Assembly: GCA_024226335.1 (NCBI GenBank)
Contig: JAAELY010000494.1
Span: 1-56,422 of the forward strand
Length of the DNA stretch: 56,422 nucleotides
DNA from: a bacterium
Lineage (GTDB): Bacteria > Myxococcota_A > UBA9160 > SZUA-336
Direction of reading: 5' to 3'
Below are positions 1-7,968 of the stretch, piece after piece. The number at the start of each line of letters is the position of its first letter. The stretch's first letter is position 1. Below the pieces are notes generated by a model. It was given only the letters and a program-made list of their open reading frames with translations. It made no database searches and was not told the DNA's origin. A program made the translations under genes and the position numbers.

Positions 1-140
1 GCTGCGAAGCGCGATGCATCCGCCTGCGCTGCGTCGCGCGACCCTCTGCAGATCTACGGATCTGCGATCGGATCACGCTTCTTGCTCAGGCGGCGACTCC
101 CGCTTCTCGCTCGAATCCTCCCTGTGCAGAGATTCCCTAG
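1..140 (+). mobile_element. MITE-like element, copy A (left part cut by window start)
   Basis: This is the right-hand 140 bp of a small inverted-repeat element present three times in the window. It aligns with 2697-2836 with one difference seen (position 69) and is identical, in inverted orientation, to 56307-56422. It ends in CTAG at 137-140, and that CTA is the stop codon of the FHA gene on the minus strand. No ORF is credible inside it. The centre can form a hairpin with stem GCAGATC/GATCTGC and loop TACG. Its left terminal repeat lies outside the window. Confidence 0.85.
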
Positions 141-454
141 CGGAAGATCATCAGGATCCGGGTCTGGCCGATCTCGATCTCGTCGCCGTGATGCAACTCG
201 GCCGAACGCGTGCGCTTGCCGTTTACGCGGATTCCGTTGGTGCTCTGCAGGTCTTCGACCGTGAAGACGCCTTCCTCCCAGAGGATGACGGCGTGCTCTC
301 TGCTGACGGCCTCGTCGGCCACCTGCAGGTCACTGCGCGGAGTTCGCCCGATCAGGGTTTCGGCGTCGCGAATGTCGAAAGATTGATCCGGGAGTCCATC
401 CCGTCGCACGATGAGCGAGGCTTCGCGCAAATCATTGCTCCCATCTAGAGGCAC
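137..454 (-). CDS. Small FHA-domain protein
   Basis: This 105-residue protein is essentially one forkhead-associated domain, a phosphothreonine-peptide binding module. The hallmarks are visible: GR at residues 36-37, S-R-E-H at 51-54, and N-G at 73-74 within the STNG turn. I chose the GTG start at 454 because a GGAG lies about 11 nt upstream; a longer frame would run into the 3' end of the nitrilase gene. No kinase or other effector domain is attached, so it would act as an adaptor for a phosphorylated partner not identified here. It follows the nitrilase gene by 88 bp on the same strand. Its stop codon lies within the CTAG end of repeat copy A, so the insertion left the frame intact. Confidence 0.8.
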   Translation of the reverse strand: MPLDGSNDLREASLIVRRDGLPDQSFDIRDAETLIGRTPRSDLQVADEAVSREHAVILWEEGVFTVEDLQSTNGIRVNGKRTRSAELHHGDEIEIGQTRILMIFR

Positions 455-542
455 ACTTCGGAGTCTCCAAAATCGGCGGACGGTACGGGGGGCTTTAGCG
501 CCCGCGAGCAACTCCGTGAAATACTGGGCCGGTGGGCCGGGA

Positions 543-1349
543 TCAGAGTCGGCGATGAGCCAGCGCTGGGAGTCGGCGACGCACCTCGGCCTGGGCCTCG
601 AAATCGAGTCTGGCGGTTGCGAAGCCCTCGCCATCGGGAACGGTCGCCAGCACGACGCCCCAGGGATCGATGATCATCGAGCGGCCGTACGAACGGCGCG
701 TCGAGTTGTGTTCACCGTACTGGCCCGCAGCGAGCACGAAGCACTGGTTCTCAATAGCTCGGGCTCGCAGCAAGATCTCCCAATGATCCCGTCCCGTGGG
801 TACGGTGAACGCCGAAGGCACCAGTAGTATCTGTGCTCCGCGTGCGACCAGTTCTCGATAGAGTTCGGGAAAACGCAGGTCGTAGCAGACCGTCAGCCCG
901 ATCGCGGCCCGCACGGTGTGTGCGACGACCGCCTCGGTGCCCGCGGCGGCCCCACGCGACTCACGCAACACGGCGCCGGGCACATCCACGTCGAACAGGT
1001 GGATCTTGCGATAACTCGCGCACAACTCGCCATCCGGAGCGTGCAACACGGCGGTGTTGTAAACGCGATCCGGGTCTTCGGGTACGCGCTCGGGCAGCGT
1101 GCCGCCGGCGAGCCAGACTCCGTGTGTCCTGGCCTGTTCCGAAAGGAAGCGGACGACCGGGCCGTCCTTCATGTCCTGCGCAAACGGGTGGGGTGCGGAA
1201 TCGTTTTCCTCGCGCAGGATCGGCATATTCTCGGGTAGCGAGATCAGTTCGGCCCCGGCCTGCGCTGCACGGGCAATCCAGTGCGCTGCGCGTTCCAGGT
1301 TGTGGGTCAGATCCACACCGGATGTCATCTGAACGACGGCCGCTATCAT
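543..1349 (-). CDS. Carbon-nitrogen hydrolase (Nit-type omega-amidase family)
   Basis: This 268-residue protein belongs to the nitrilase superfamily. The Glu-Lys-Cys catalytic triad is visible: E40 in LPEN, K115 in YRKIHLFD and C155 in CYDLRFPELYR. The LFDVDVPG segment after the lysine and the length match the Nit1/Nit2 branch, whose members hydrolyse amides of small 2-oxo acids or deaminated glutathione (metabolite repair). The exact substrate cannot be read from sequence. It is divergent from pgi with only 26 bp between start codons, so the two promoters must be compact or overlap the coding regions. The FHA gene follows on the same strand and may be cotranscribed. Confidence 0.9.
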   Translation of the reverse strand: MIAAVVQMTSGVDLTHNLERAAHWIARAAQAGAELISLPENMPILREENDSAPHPFAQDMKDGPVVRFLSEQARTHGVWLAGGTLPERVPEDPDRVYNTAVLHAPDGELCASYRKIHLFDVDVPGAVLRESRGAAAGTEAVVAHTVRAAIGLTVCYDLRFPELYRELVARGAQILLVPSAFTVPTGRDHWEILLRARAIENQCFVLAAGQYGEHNSTRRSYGRSMIIDPWGVVLATVPDGEGFATARLDFEAQAEVRRRLPALAHRRL

Positions 1350-1375
1350 CGCGCAATAGAATACCAGGGAGATCG

Positions 1376-2671
1376 ATGGCGCGGTTGGAAGTCCGGCTCG
1401 AAAACGCGGGAGTCACCGAGGCGGAATTGGCGCGGTATCGGGCGCGCCTCGGCGCGGCACTGGCCAAACTCGACGCCGGCGCGGATGGCGAGTTTCTGAG
1501 GGTGATCGAGGACGTGGGCGTCCTGCGAGAAATCCGCTCCTGTATCCGCTCAAAGCCGGCCGGAATCCGCGACGTCGTGCAACTGGGCATCGGGGGCAGT
1601 TCGCTCGGAGGTCAGTCGCTTTGTGCAGCGCTGCTACCCGCGCTGCACAACGAGCGCCTCCAGAGCCGACGTTCCCTGACCCGGGGCTCCAAGAGGCCGA
1701 GTTCGACCCGAACCGGTTTGCGTTTCCACTATCCGGACAACGTGGATCCCGAGAGTTTTGCCGCACTGCTCGAGACACTCGACCCGAGGCACACACTCGT
1801 CCACGTGGTCAGCAAATCGGGTGGCACGCTCGAGACGCTCGTACAACTCCACGCGCTGCTCGAAGCCTGGAAGCCGAGTCCGGCACAGATCCGGAAGAAC
1901 TTCGTGGTCACGACAGGAGAATCCGGGACCCTGCGCGAGTTCGCCGATCGCTATCAGACGCGCGTCCTGCGCGCGCCCGCGGACGTGTCCGGGCGCTTCT
2001 CGGTATTCACCTCCAGCGGCCTGCTCGTGCCGGCGCTCTGCGGTGTACCGGTTCAACGGGTGCTCGCCGGAGCTCGCAGCGCGCTCCAGGAAGCCCGAGA
2101 CGATGCCTTGCTCGGTCCCGCAGGGCGCCTCGCTGCGCTGCACCATCTACAGCAGGCGAAAGGACGGCCGATCCACGTCGAGATGATCTACTCCGATGCA
2201 CTGGTCCCGCTCGGGCATTGGTTCGCCCAGATATGGGCCGAAAGTCTGGGCAAGGGAGGGAACGGTCCGACGCCGGTGGTCGCGCGCGGAACGACAGATC
2301 AGCACTCGCAGATTCAGCTCTATGTCGACGGCCCCGACGACAAGCTCTACACCGTGGTGCGTGTGAGAAAGCTGCGCAGGAACCTGAAAATCTCGCGAGG
2401 TGCGGAGCCCGCCGTCATCGCCGGTGCGAAGATGTCAGAAGTATTCGATGCCGAAGCTCAAGGTACGGTCCAGGCCCTGTGCGATGCGCAGCGCCCGCTG
2501 GTCGAGATGTTCCTGGAGCGCATCAACCCCGAAGCCGTCGGAGCGCTGTTGATGACCCAGCAGTTGCAGACAGCGCTGGCCGGATCTCTATACGGGGTGA
2601 ATCCCTTCGATCAACCGGGCGTGGAAGCTGGCAAACAGGCGGCTCTCCGCATCCTCGAGAAAGCGGACTAG
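1376..2671 (+). CDS. pgi: Glucose-6-phosphate isomerase
   Basis: This enzyme interconverts glucose-6-phosphate and fructose-6-phosphate in cytosolic glycolysis and gluconeogenesis. The 431-residue product carries GIGGSSLGG (71-79), SKSGGTLET (146-154), GRFSV (206-210), the PLGHWFAQIWAES block with catalytic E289, the GTTDQHSQ block (305-312), and the C-terminal signature ending in GVEAGK with K420. The length is near the shorter Bacillus type (about 450) rather than E. coli (549). The ATG at 1376 has an AGGGAG four bases upstream; an open frame extends to 833 but only overlaps the antisense nitrilase gene. The TAG stop lies inside the CTAG that begins repeat copy B, so the element sits exactly at the gene's end. 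Confidence 0.95.
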   Translation: MARLEVRLENAGVTEAELARYRARLGAALAKLDAGADGEFLRVIEDVGVLREIRSCIRSKPAGIRDVVQLGIGGSSLGGQSLCAALLPALHNERLQSRRSLTRGSKRPSSTRTGLRFHYPDNVDPESFAALLETLDPRHTLVHVVSKSGGTLETLVQLHALLEAWKPSPAQIRKNFVVTTGESGTLREFADRYQTRVLRAPADVSGRFSVFTSSGLLVPALCGVPVQRVLAGARSALQEARDDALLGPAGRLAALHHLQQAKGRPIHVEMIYSDALVPLGHWFAQIWAESLGKGGNGPTPVVARGTTDQHSQIQLYVDGPDDKLYTVVRVRKLRRNLKISRGAEPAVIAGAKMSEVFDAEAQGTVQALCDAQRPLVEMFLERINPEAVGALLMTQQLQTALAGSLYGVNPFDQPGVEAGKQAALRILEKAD

Positions 2672-2836
2672 GGAAGCTCTGCACAGGGAGGCTGCGGCTG
2701 CGAAGCGCGATGCATCCGCCTGCGCTGCGTCGCGCGACCCTCTGCAGATCTACGGATCTGCGATTGGATCACGCTTCTTGCTCAGGCGGCGACTCCCGCT
2801 TCTCGCTCGAATCCTCCCTGTGCAGAGATTCCCTAG
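2668..2836 (+). mobile_element. MITE-like element, copy B (complete)
   Basis: This is the only complete copy, 169 bp. The two ends are inverted repeats of 23 bp (2668-2690 and 2814-2836) differing at one position, and both outer tetranucleotides are CTAG. The interior is partly self-complementary: a central stem GCAGATC/GATCTGC around 2740-2757, and blocks such as CGCTTC and CAGGCGG that recur inverted on the two arms. There is no coding potential. The structure is that of a non-autonomous inverted-repeat element; CTAG could be a 4-bp target duplication, as made by some IS5-like transposases (family assignment is inference). Confidence 0.85.
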
Positions 2837-2892
2837 CGGCCGTCGTCGAACCAGAGCTTCTGGCGCAGAGCCCGAATCTCGTCGCTGCCCAG

Positions 2893-3297
2893 TTAGGGGA
2901 GTCCGTCGCGGATTTCCCACCACGGCGCCTTGGGACCGAACAACAGGTGGTGGGCCGGGCGGAGTCCGGGATCTTCCTCGAGCAGCCCCGCCGGGACTTC
3001 AATCATGTGGAAGTCGGGATCCGGATTCGGCACCGGGGAGCCACAGGTGCCACAGAAGTGCCTGCGATAGGGGGGCGGAGCCTTCAGGATTGGCGCCGCA
3101 TAACTCTTGATCAGTTCGCGTCCTCTGAGCCAGCGCAGGTTCTCGCTCTTCAGCCAGATACCCGCCACGAAGGCCGCACCCGAGCCGCGTCGACAACGGC
3201 TGCAGTGACACAGTTCCAGGGGGCCCTCCAGATCGCTCACCTCGAACTGGATTCCTTCGCACAGGCAGTGCCCGCGAATACTGCGCTCGCTCGTCAT
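2893..3297 (-). CDS. GFA-family zinc protein (CENP-V/GFA fold)
   Basis: This 134-residue protein has the cysteine pattern of the glutathione-dependent formaldehyde-activating enzyme family: GHCLCEG near residue 10, CHCSRC near residue 30 and CGTCGSP near residue 85, which bind zinc. The family includes S-(hydroxymethyl)glutathione synthases but most members have no proven activity, so no reaction is assigned. It ends at WEIRDGLP followed by TAA, where relatives usually run a few residues further; the difference is small. It is the first of three GFA proteins in the window (others at 34984 and 47298). Repeat copy B lies just downstream of its 3' end. Confidence 0.85.
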   Translation of the reverse strand: MTSERSIRGHCLCEGIQFEVSDLEGPLELCHCSRCRRGSGAAFVAGIWLKSENLRWLRGRELIKSYAAPILKAPPPYRRHFCGTCGSPVPNPDPDFHMIEVPAGLLEEDPGLRPAHHLLFGPKAPWWEIRDGLP

Positions 3298-3392
3298 GTA
3301 GATTCTCCGCCTTCACAGGTTTTCTCGGAAAAGGACGGCTCGACGCAACGGGTTGTTCAGAGAAGAATCTTCAAAAACGATCCCTGAATGCG

Positions 3393-3436
3393 AAGCGGCC
3401 TGCAATGACCGACGAATCGGCGACTGCAGGCCGCTT
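3393..3436. terminator. Hairpin, probable terminator
   Basis: A perfect 12-bp stem, AAGCGGCCTGCA at 3393-3404 pairing with 3425-3436, encloses a 20-nt loop that itself contains CCGA-CGAA-TCGG. It lies downstream of the minus-strand AAA+ regulator gene. A long T-run is lacking on either strand, so it may be an imperfect intrinsic terminator or a processing structure. Confidence 0.5.
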
Positions 3437-3504
3437 TGATGATTCGAACCCAGTGGCTGCCCGGCGTCTTTGGGGGAGCGGGCCGCCCTGGATCCTGGAT
3501 TGAT

Positions 3505-4548
3505 CTAGAGCCGGAACTCTTGCGGGTTGATCGAGTTGCGTCGCATCACATCGTAGAAGTCCTTGCGGTCCTTCTTGGCGATGCGCGCTGCGCGGCTGAT
3601 GTTGCCCTTGCAGAGTCGCAGCACGCGCGTGACGTATTCCCGCTCGAATGCCCGCTTGGCGTCGCGGAACGAGGGGATCTCTTCGGTCGACTCGAGTCCG
3701 AGCAGAAGATCCTCGGGTCCGAGTTCTTCCCCGCGAACCAACCGCATTGCCGCCTGGATCTGCTCGCGCAGTTCGCGTTCGTTGCCCGGCCAGTTGTGCT
3801 CGCGCAGTCGCTCGAGAGCTTCGCGGGCGAAACCGCGAACCTGTGACGGACGCCCCAGTTCCCGTTCGCTTTCCTCCCTCGCGCTGCTCAGTACCTGAGC
3901 GGCCATCGGCAGGATGTCCTCTTTGCGCTCGCGCAGCGGCGGAATGCTGATCTCGAGCAGGCGCAGACGCTCGGAAAGTTCCGGCAGCAGGCGACCGCTG
4001 GCGGTAAGGGCTTCGAGCGATTCTGTGCTCGAAGCAATCAAGCGACATTCCAGCGGATGCAGTTCCGAGCCTCCAATGCGTCGGAAGCGTCCCTCCTCGA
4101 GTGCGAATGCAAGCGCTTGCTGCAGTTCCTTGGGAACCGAAGCAATATGGTCCAACAGGACCGTGCCCCCAGCCACGCGACGCAATGCTCCGTCGAATGC
4201 GGCCGGTAGCGAGGCGATCGCGCCTTCTTCGCAACCGAGCAACTCCCGCCCCAGGAGCGTCTCGGGCACCAGCGAGGCGTCGAGGGCGAAGAACTCGCCC
4301 GTGGCCCACTCGCTGGCTTGATGGATCAATTTCGCGACCAGCTCTTTCTCGACGCCTTCCTCGCCGCTGACAAATACGGCGAAACGCCCTCGGCCAGCGA
4401 CGGCGATTTGCTCCAGTGCGCGTTTCACCGCGCGGCTGGTTCCTACGAGCTGATCCCCACGATTGCGGCTAGTCTGAGTGGTTCCGTTGCTGGACCTCTC
4501 CGACGAGCCACGGCCTTCAACCTGGTCAAATGATGACGAGCCTGACAT
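3505..4548 (-). CDS. Degenerate NtrC-like AAA+ regulator with Fis-type HTH
   Basis: This 347-residue protein has the layout of a sigma-54 enhancer-binding protein without receiver domain: AAA+ domain about 33-265 and a Fis-type helix-turn-helix at about 300-345 (GNISRAARIAKKDRKDFYD). Key AAA+ motifs are eroded. The Walker A position reads GEEGVEKE instead of GExGTGKE, the GAFTGA loop is replaced by GAIASL (109-114), and Walker B reads LLDHI, with His at 134 where the catalytic Glu belongs. IPPLRERKEDI is retained. GAFTGA contacts sigma-54, so this protein is unlikely to activate sigma-54 promoters and may be a DNA-binding repressor or a partner subunit (inference). The ATG at 4548 is preceded by a GGGGGG run. 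It is divergent from mutL. Confidence 0.85.
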   Translation of the reverse strand: MSGSSSFDQVEGRGSSERSSNGTTQTSRNRGDQLVGTSRAVKRALEQIAVAGRGRFAVFVSGEEGVEKELVAKLIHQASEWATGEFFALDASLVPETLLGRELLGCEEGAIASLPAAFDGALRRVAGGTVLLDHIASVPKELQQALAFALEEGRFRRIGGSELHPLECRLIASSTESLEALTASGRLLPELSERLRLLEISIPPLRERKEDILPMAAQVLSSAREESERELGRPSQVRGFAREALERLREHNWPGNERELREQIQAAMRLVRGEELGPEDLLLGLESTEEIPSFRDAKRAFEREYVTRVLRLCKGNISRAARIAKKDRKDFYDVMRRNSINPQEFRL

Positions 4549-4695
4549 ACGATACCCCCCCTTGGCACGCAAGATGGTGACCCAGGGTCCCTACCTGTCA
4601 AGGGAATTTAACCGCATGTTGAGAAACGGGCGGGTGCACAGCTGCACCAACAGACGTTGCTTCACCCGATGCGGGATTACCGCACAGAGGGAAAA

Positions 4696-6531
4696 ATGCC
4701 CCATATTCAAATACTTCCCGACGAGTTGATAAATCAGATCGCGGCGGGTGAAGTCGTGGAGCGTCCGGCCTCCGTGGTCAAGGAGCTGGTCGAAAATGCC
4801 CTCGATGCAGAAGCAACACGAATCGATGTTTCGATCTCAGAAGGGGGAATTCGCCGACTCTCAGTGAGCGATGACGGCGTGGGTATGTCGCGCGCTGATG
4901 CGGAGTTGGCCTTTCACCGACACGCGACCAGCAAACTGCGCACCGCCGACGATCTGGCCGCCGTCGGCACGCTGGGTTTTCGGGGCGAGGCGTTGCCGAG
5001 CATCGCTTCAGTCGCGCGAGTGCGCGTAAGAACCCGCAGAGCATCGGATCCCATCGGCGTAGAACTCGAAGGCGAGGGCGCGGGCATCTCGCGCGTCGCC
5101 GAAGTCGCGTGCCCACCAGGCACGACGGTCGAGGTTGCGGAACTCTTTGGCCTGGTACCCGCGCGACGCAAGTTCCTGAAAAGCGCCGTTACCGAGTCCA
5201 CGCAGATCGTGCGCCTGATCGAGCGCATCGCCATGGTGCGCACTGACGTGAGATTCGAACTGGAGCGCGACGGGAAGATACTGCTGCAACTGCCCCCCAC
5301 GGCCGATCCGCGTGAACGCCTCAAGGCGGTGCTGCCGGCCAAAGCCGCGCAGCAATTGCTGACCGTCGATGGTGAACTGCCGACGATGCGAGTGACCGGT
5401 TATTGCAGCCCGACTGATGTGATGCGCGGCACGACGGCCGATATCCACGTGTACGTCAACGCGCGTCCCGTGCGCGATCGTCTGCTCCTGCACGCGGTGC
5501 GCGAAGCCTATCGCGATGCCTTGCCCCCCGGACGTCATCCGGTCGTCGTGCTCTTTTTGAACATCGATCCCGGTGAAGTCGACGTGAACGTGCACCCTGC
5601 AAAACAGGAGGTGCGTTTCCGCGATCCGCAAAACGTACGCCGCCTGCTCAAGAGCAGTCTGCGCCAGGCGCTGGACGTGCGCCGCACACTGGATCTGGGA
5701 CCGGGCGCTGACGGAAGGCCGGGGGTTGCGGGCGCGACCCAGATGCAGGGAAGCGGCGCTTCGAAGTTTCGGCCGATCAGCGACGCTCGCCGCGAGCCGC
5801 TCCTGCAGCAGCGCGAATTCGGGTTGGCGCGAACGGTTTTCGGCACCGCCGACGGGGACGCCGAACGGGTCTCGGGCTTCGACTCCCCCTCAGCGGGCGA
5901 GGGCGCTGCGCCGTTCTCGTTCCGTGAACTGCGTTACGTGGGCCAGGCGATGAGCACCTACCTTTTGTTCGAACGCCAGGGACAGCTCGTGGCACTCGAC
6001 CAGCACGCTGCCCACGAACGCGTGCTTTTCGAGCGCCTGCGAGTGTCGTTGTTCGAAAAGAAGCTGGAGCGACAGAACCTCCTCGTGCCCATCCGCGTCG
6101 AACTCTCGCACAGTGCGGCCAGTGCGCTGGCCGAAGCCGAACAGGGACTCGCAAATGCCGGTTTCGAGATCGACTTCGGTGAGACCACGCTCACCGGCGC
6201 GGCGCGTGTCACCCTCCGCGCGCTGCCCGCTGTCCTCGCGGCTCGCACCGGGGTCGACTATTCCGAGCTTCTGGAAGAAACTGCCGCGATGCTGCGAGAC
6301 CCATCCGAAGACGCCTCACGCACCGGGCTGGAACAGGCACTACACGGCATCCTGGCCACTGCGGCGTGTCACTCTGCGACGCGCAAGGGCGATCGTCTGG
6401 AGCCCGAAGAGGTCCAGGCGCTGCTTCGGGGGCTGGACGAGACGATCTGGTTCCCGAACTGCCCGCACGGCAGACCGTTCGTGAGTATTCTGGATGAAGC
6501 CGACCTGGAACGGCGTTTCCTGAGGCGCTGA
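4696..6531 (+). CDS. mutL: DNA mismatch repair protein MutL (endonuclease type)
   Basis: MutL couples mismatch recognition by MutS to strand incision. The 611-residue protein has the GHKL ATPase motifs NALDA (34-38), DDGVGM (59-64) and GFRGEAL (94-100). The C-terminal dimerisation domain contains DQHAxxExxxxE starting at D435 (E441, E446), plus ACHSATRKGD and CPHGRP near the end. These are the metal-binding nuclease motifs of MutL proteins from organisms without MutH, so this one should nick DNA itself. The start at 4696 gives the family's normal N-terminus (MPHIQILPDELINQIAAGEV) and has AGGG just upstream. miaA follows after one base, a common mutL-miaA arrangement. Confidence 0.97.
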   Translation: MPHIQILPDELINQIAAGEVVERPASVVKELVENALDAEATRIDVSISEGGIRRLSVSDDGVGMSRADAELAFHRHATSKLRTADDLAAVGTLGFRGEALPSIASVARVRVRTRRASDPIGVELEGEGAGISRVAEVACPPGTTVEVAELFGLVPARRKFLKSAVTESTQIVRLIERIAMVRTDVRFELERDGKILLQLPPTADPRERLKAVLPAKAAQQLLTVDGELPTMRVTGYCSPTDVMRGTTADIHVYVNARPVRDRLLLHAVREAYRDALPPGRHPVVVLFLNIDPGEVDVNVHPAKQEVRFRDPQNVRRLLKSSLRQALDVRRTLDLGPGADGRPGVAGATQMQGSGASKFRPISDARREPLLQQREFGLARTVFGTADGDAERVSGFDSPSAGEGAAPFSFRELRYVGQAMSTYLLFERQGQLVALDQHAAHERVLFERLRVSLFEKKLERQNLLVPIRVELSHSAASALAEAEQGLANAGFEIDFGETTLTGAARVTLRALPAVLAARTGVDYSELLEETAAMLRDPSEDASRTGLEQALHGILATAACHSATRKGDRLEPEEVQALLRGLDETIWFPNCPHGRPFVSILDEADLERRFLRR

Positions 6532-6532
6532 T

Positions 6533-7447
6533 TTGGAACTGCGTCCCCGCGTTCTGGCCCTGGTCGGCCCCACGGGTTCGGGCAAGACCGAACTGGCCTG
6601 CGAACTGGCGGGCCGTTGCGACGCCGAAGTGATCAGCGCCGACTCGATGCAAGTGTACCGGGGTATGGATATCGGCACCGCGAAGCCCTCTGTCGAGCAA
6701 CGCGCACGAGTTCCGCACCACGCGATTGATGTCGTCGATCCCGATGATCCGATGTCGGCCGGTCGTTACGCGGCGATTGCGCGTGCTGCGGCACAAGACG
6801 TCCTGGCGCGCGGCAAGCGCGCCATCCTGTGTGGCGGCAGCGGCTTGTACGCACGCGCGTTCGTCGGAGGGCTGATCGACGGGCCGGAAGCCGACCCGAG
6901 ACTTCGCTCTGAACTCGAGGCGCTGGCGAGCGAAGAACTGTACGCCAAGCTCGAAGCCGCCGATCCCGAGGCCGCGAGCGGGATCCACCCCAACGATCGA
7001 ATCCGTGCGGTGCGAGCCCTGGAAGTCCTGGAACTGAAGCGTTCTCCCATTTCGAGTGCCCACGCCGAGCACGGTTTTGCGGACCAGCCGTTCCAGGTCC
7101 TGTGGCTCGCCGTCGAAATCGACCGCGAGCCTCTACGGGCGCGCCTGGCGCGCCGGGTGGACGAGATGTTCGAAGCGGGACTGGTGGAGGAAGTGGAGTG
7201 CCTCCAGTCGGCCGGTTATGAGCGAGAACTCAAGTCGATGCAATCGATCGGCTATCGCGAAATCGGCCAGTTGCTCGCGGGAGAAATCGACCGACCGCAA
7301 GCACGCGAAGCCATCACGACGGCCACTCGGCGCTATGCCAAGCGCCAGCGCACCTGGTTTCGCGCGGAACCAGGTCTGGTCTGGCTGGCCCCGGACGCGC
7401 TACTGGAGCGCGCGCTCGAATTCCTCGACGGGGCTAGTTCTCGTTGA
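6533..7447 (+). CDS. miaA: tRNA dimethylallyltransferase
   Basis: MiaA transfers a dimethylallyl group from DMAPP to N6 of A37 in tRNAs reading codons that begin with U. The 304-residue protein shows the P-loop GPTGSGKT (12-19), the ISADSMQVYRGMDIGTAKP block (33-51) that contacts the target base and prenyl donor, and the SIGYREIGQLL and RRYAKRQRTWFR motifs near the C-terminus. The start is TTG, one base after the mutL stop, so translation is probably coupled. The last 14 bp overlap the convergent gene at 7434. Confidence 0.95.
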   Translation: MELRPRVLALVGPTGSGKTELACELAGRCDAEVISADSMQVYRGMDIGTAKPSVEQRARVPHHAIDVVDPDDPMSAGRYAAIARAAAQDVLARGKRAILCGGSGLYARAFVGGLIDGPEADPRLRSELEALASEELYAKLEAADPEAASGIHPNDRIRAVRALEVLELKRSPISSAHAEHGFADQPFQVLWLAVEIDREPLRARLARRVDEMFEAGLVEEVECLQSAGYERELKSMQSIGYREIGQLLAGEIDRPQAREAITTATRRYAKRQRTWFRAEPGLVWLAPDALLERALEFLDGASSR

Positions 7448-7883
7448 TCGTCTGGTACGAGGATCCGATGCGAACCGGACAGGGCCCGAAGTCATTCCTG
7501 TAGAGCGCCCATGTCTCGTCCTGGTTGCGGAACAACGCGGGCTGAGAACCCTCCTGGAAAAACGTGACCAGTCCAGGCAGGAACTCGAATACGCCGCCGA
7601 TCAGGCGAAAGGCCGTACCGCCCACCTGTAGACCCAGGAGCCAGACATAGCCGGGAGCCCAGGTGAGGGCCTTCATGGCGAGCCCGTCGTCCATTTCGGT
7701 CAGGCCGTAGTACTCGTCATGGGCTGCGATCCAGGGAGCGAAGACCAGGTCGGTCGGCGCGAGCAGGATGCTGGAGAACGAGCGGCATAGCTGCGAGGGA
7801 TCCGCGGAGGCGGTCCTGGGGGTCGCCCCGAGAAGAAGCCCGAAGGCGACCAGAAGCAAAATCATTCGTAGCGGGACGCGCAT
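7434..7883 (-). CDS. Small exported protein, resembles TIGR04073 (exosortase-associated) family
   Basis: This 149-residue protein has a clear N-terminal signal peptide (hydrophobic stretch about 7-20, then ATPRTASAD) followed by a conserved-looking block with hydrophobic segments (DLVFAPWIAAHDEYYGL and GLQVGGTAFRLIGGVFEFLPG). The overall pattern resembles small proteins annotated as exosortase-system-associated TIGR04073, but I rank this as a family resemblance only, and no exosortase is present here. The ATG at 7883 has AGGAGG nine bases upstream, better than the longer frame. Its 3' end overlaps miaA by 14 bp in convergent orientation, so transcripts of the two genes are complementary there. 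Confidence 0.65.
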   Translation of the reverse strand: MRVPLRMILLLVAFGLLLGATPRTASADPSQLCRSFSSILLAPTDLVFAPWIAAHDEYYGLTEMDDGLAMKALTWAPGYVWLLGLQVGGTAFRLIGGVFEFLPGLVTFFQEGSQPALFRNQDETWALYRNDFGPCPVRIGSSYQTINEN

Positions 7884-7968
7884 CGTGGAAACCCTCCTGA
7901 GGCGAAGCGAACAAGCCGAGCGTCGCTGAAATGGCAACAAGTGTCAAACCCGTTAGTGTGAGGGCCCT

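Noticed and set aside
833-1375. Open frame extending pgi upstream
   Set aside because: It overlaps the antisense nitrilase gene, is arginine/proline-rich, and the ATG at 1376 has a strong ribosome binding site.
2893-3297. First GFA gene as truncated by insertion of repeat copy B
   Set aside because: All three Cys motifs and the near-terminal WEIRDGLP are present; the element lies 57 bp beyond the stop.
1621-3387. Long plus-strand ORF across pgi and the first GFA gene
   Set aside because: Arginine-rich low-complexity frame, a shadow of two conserved genes.
4561-4580. Sigma-54 type -24/-12 promoter before mutL (TGGCACGC)
   Set aside because: The second element TTGC is missing at the required spacing.
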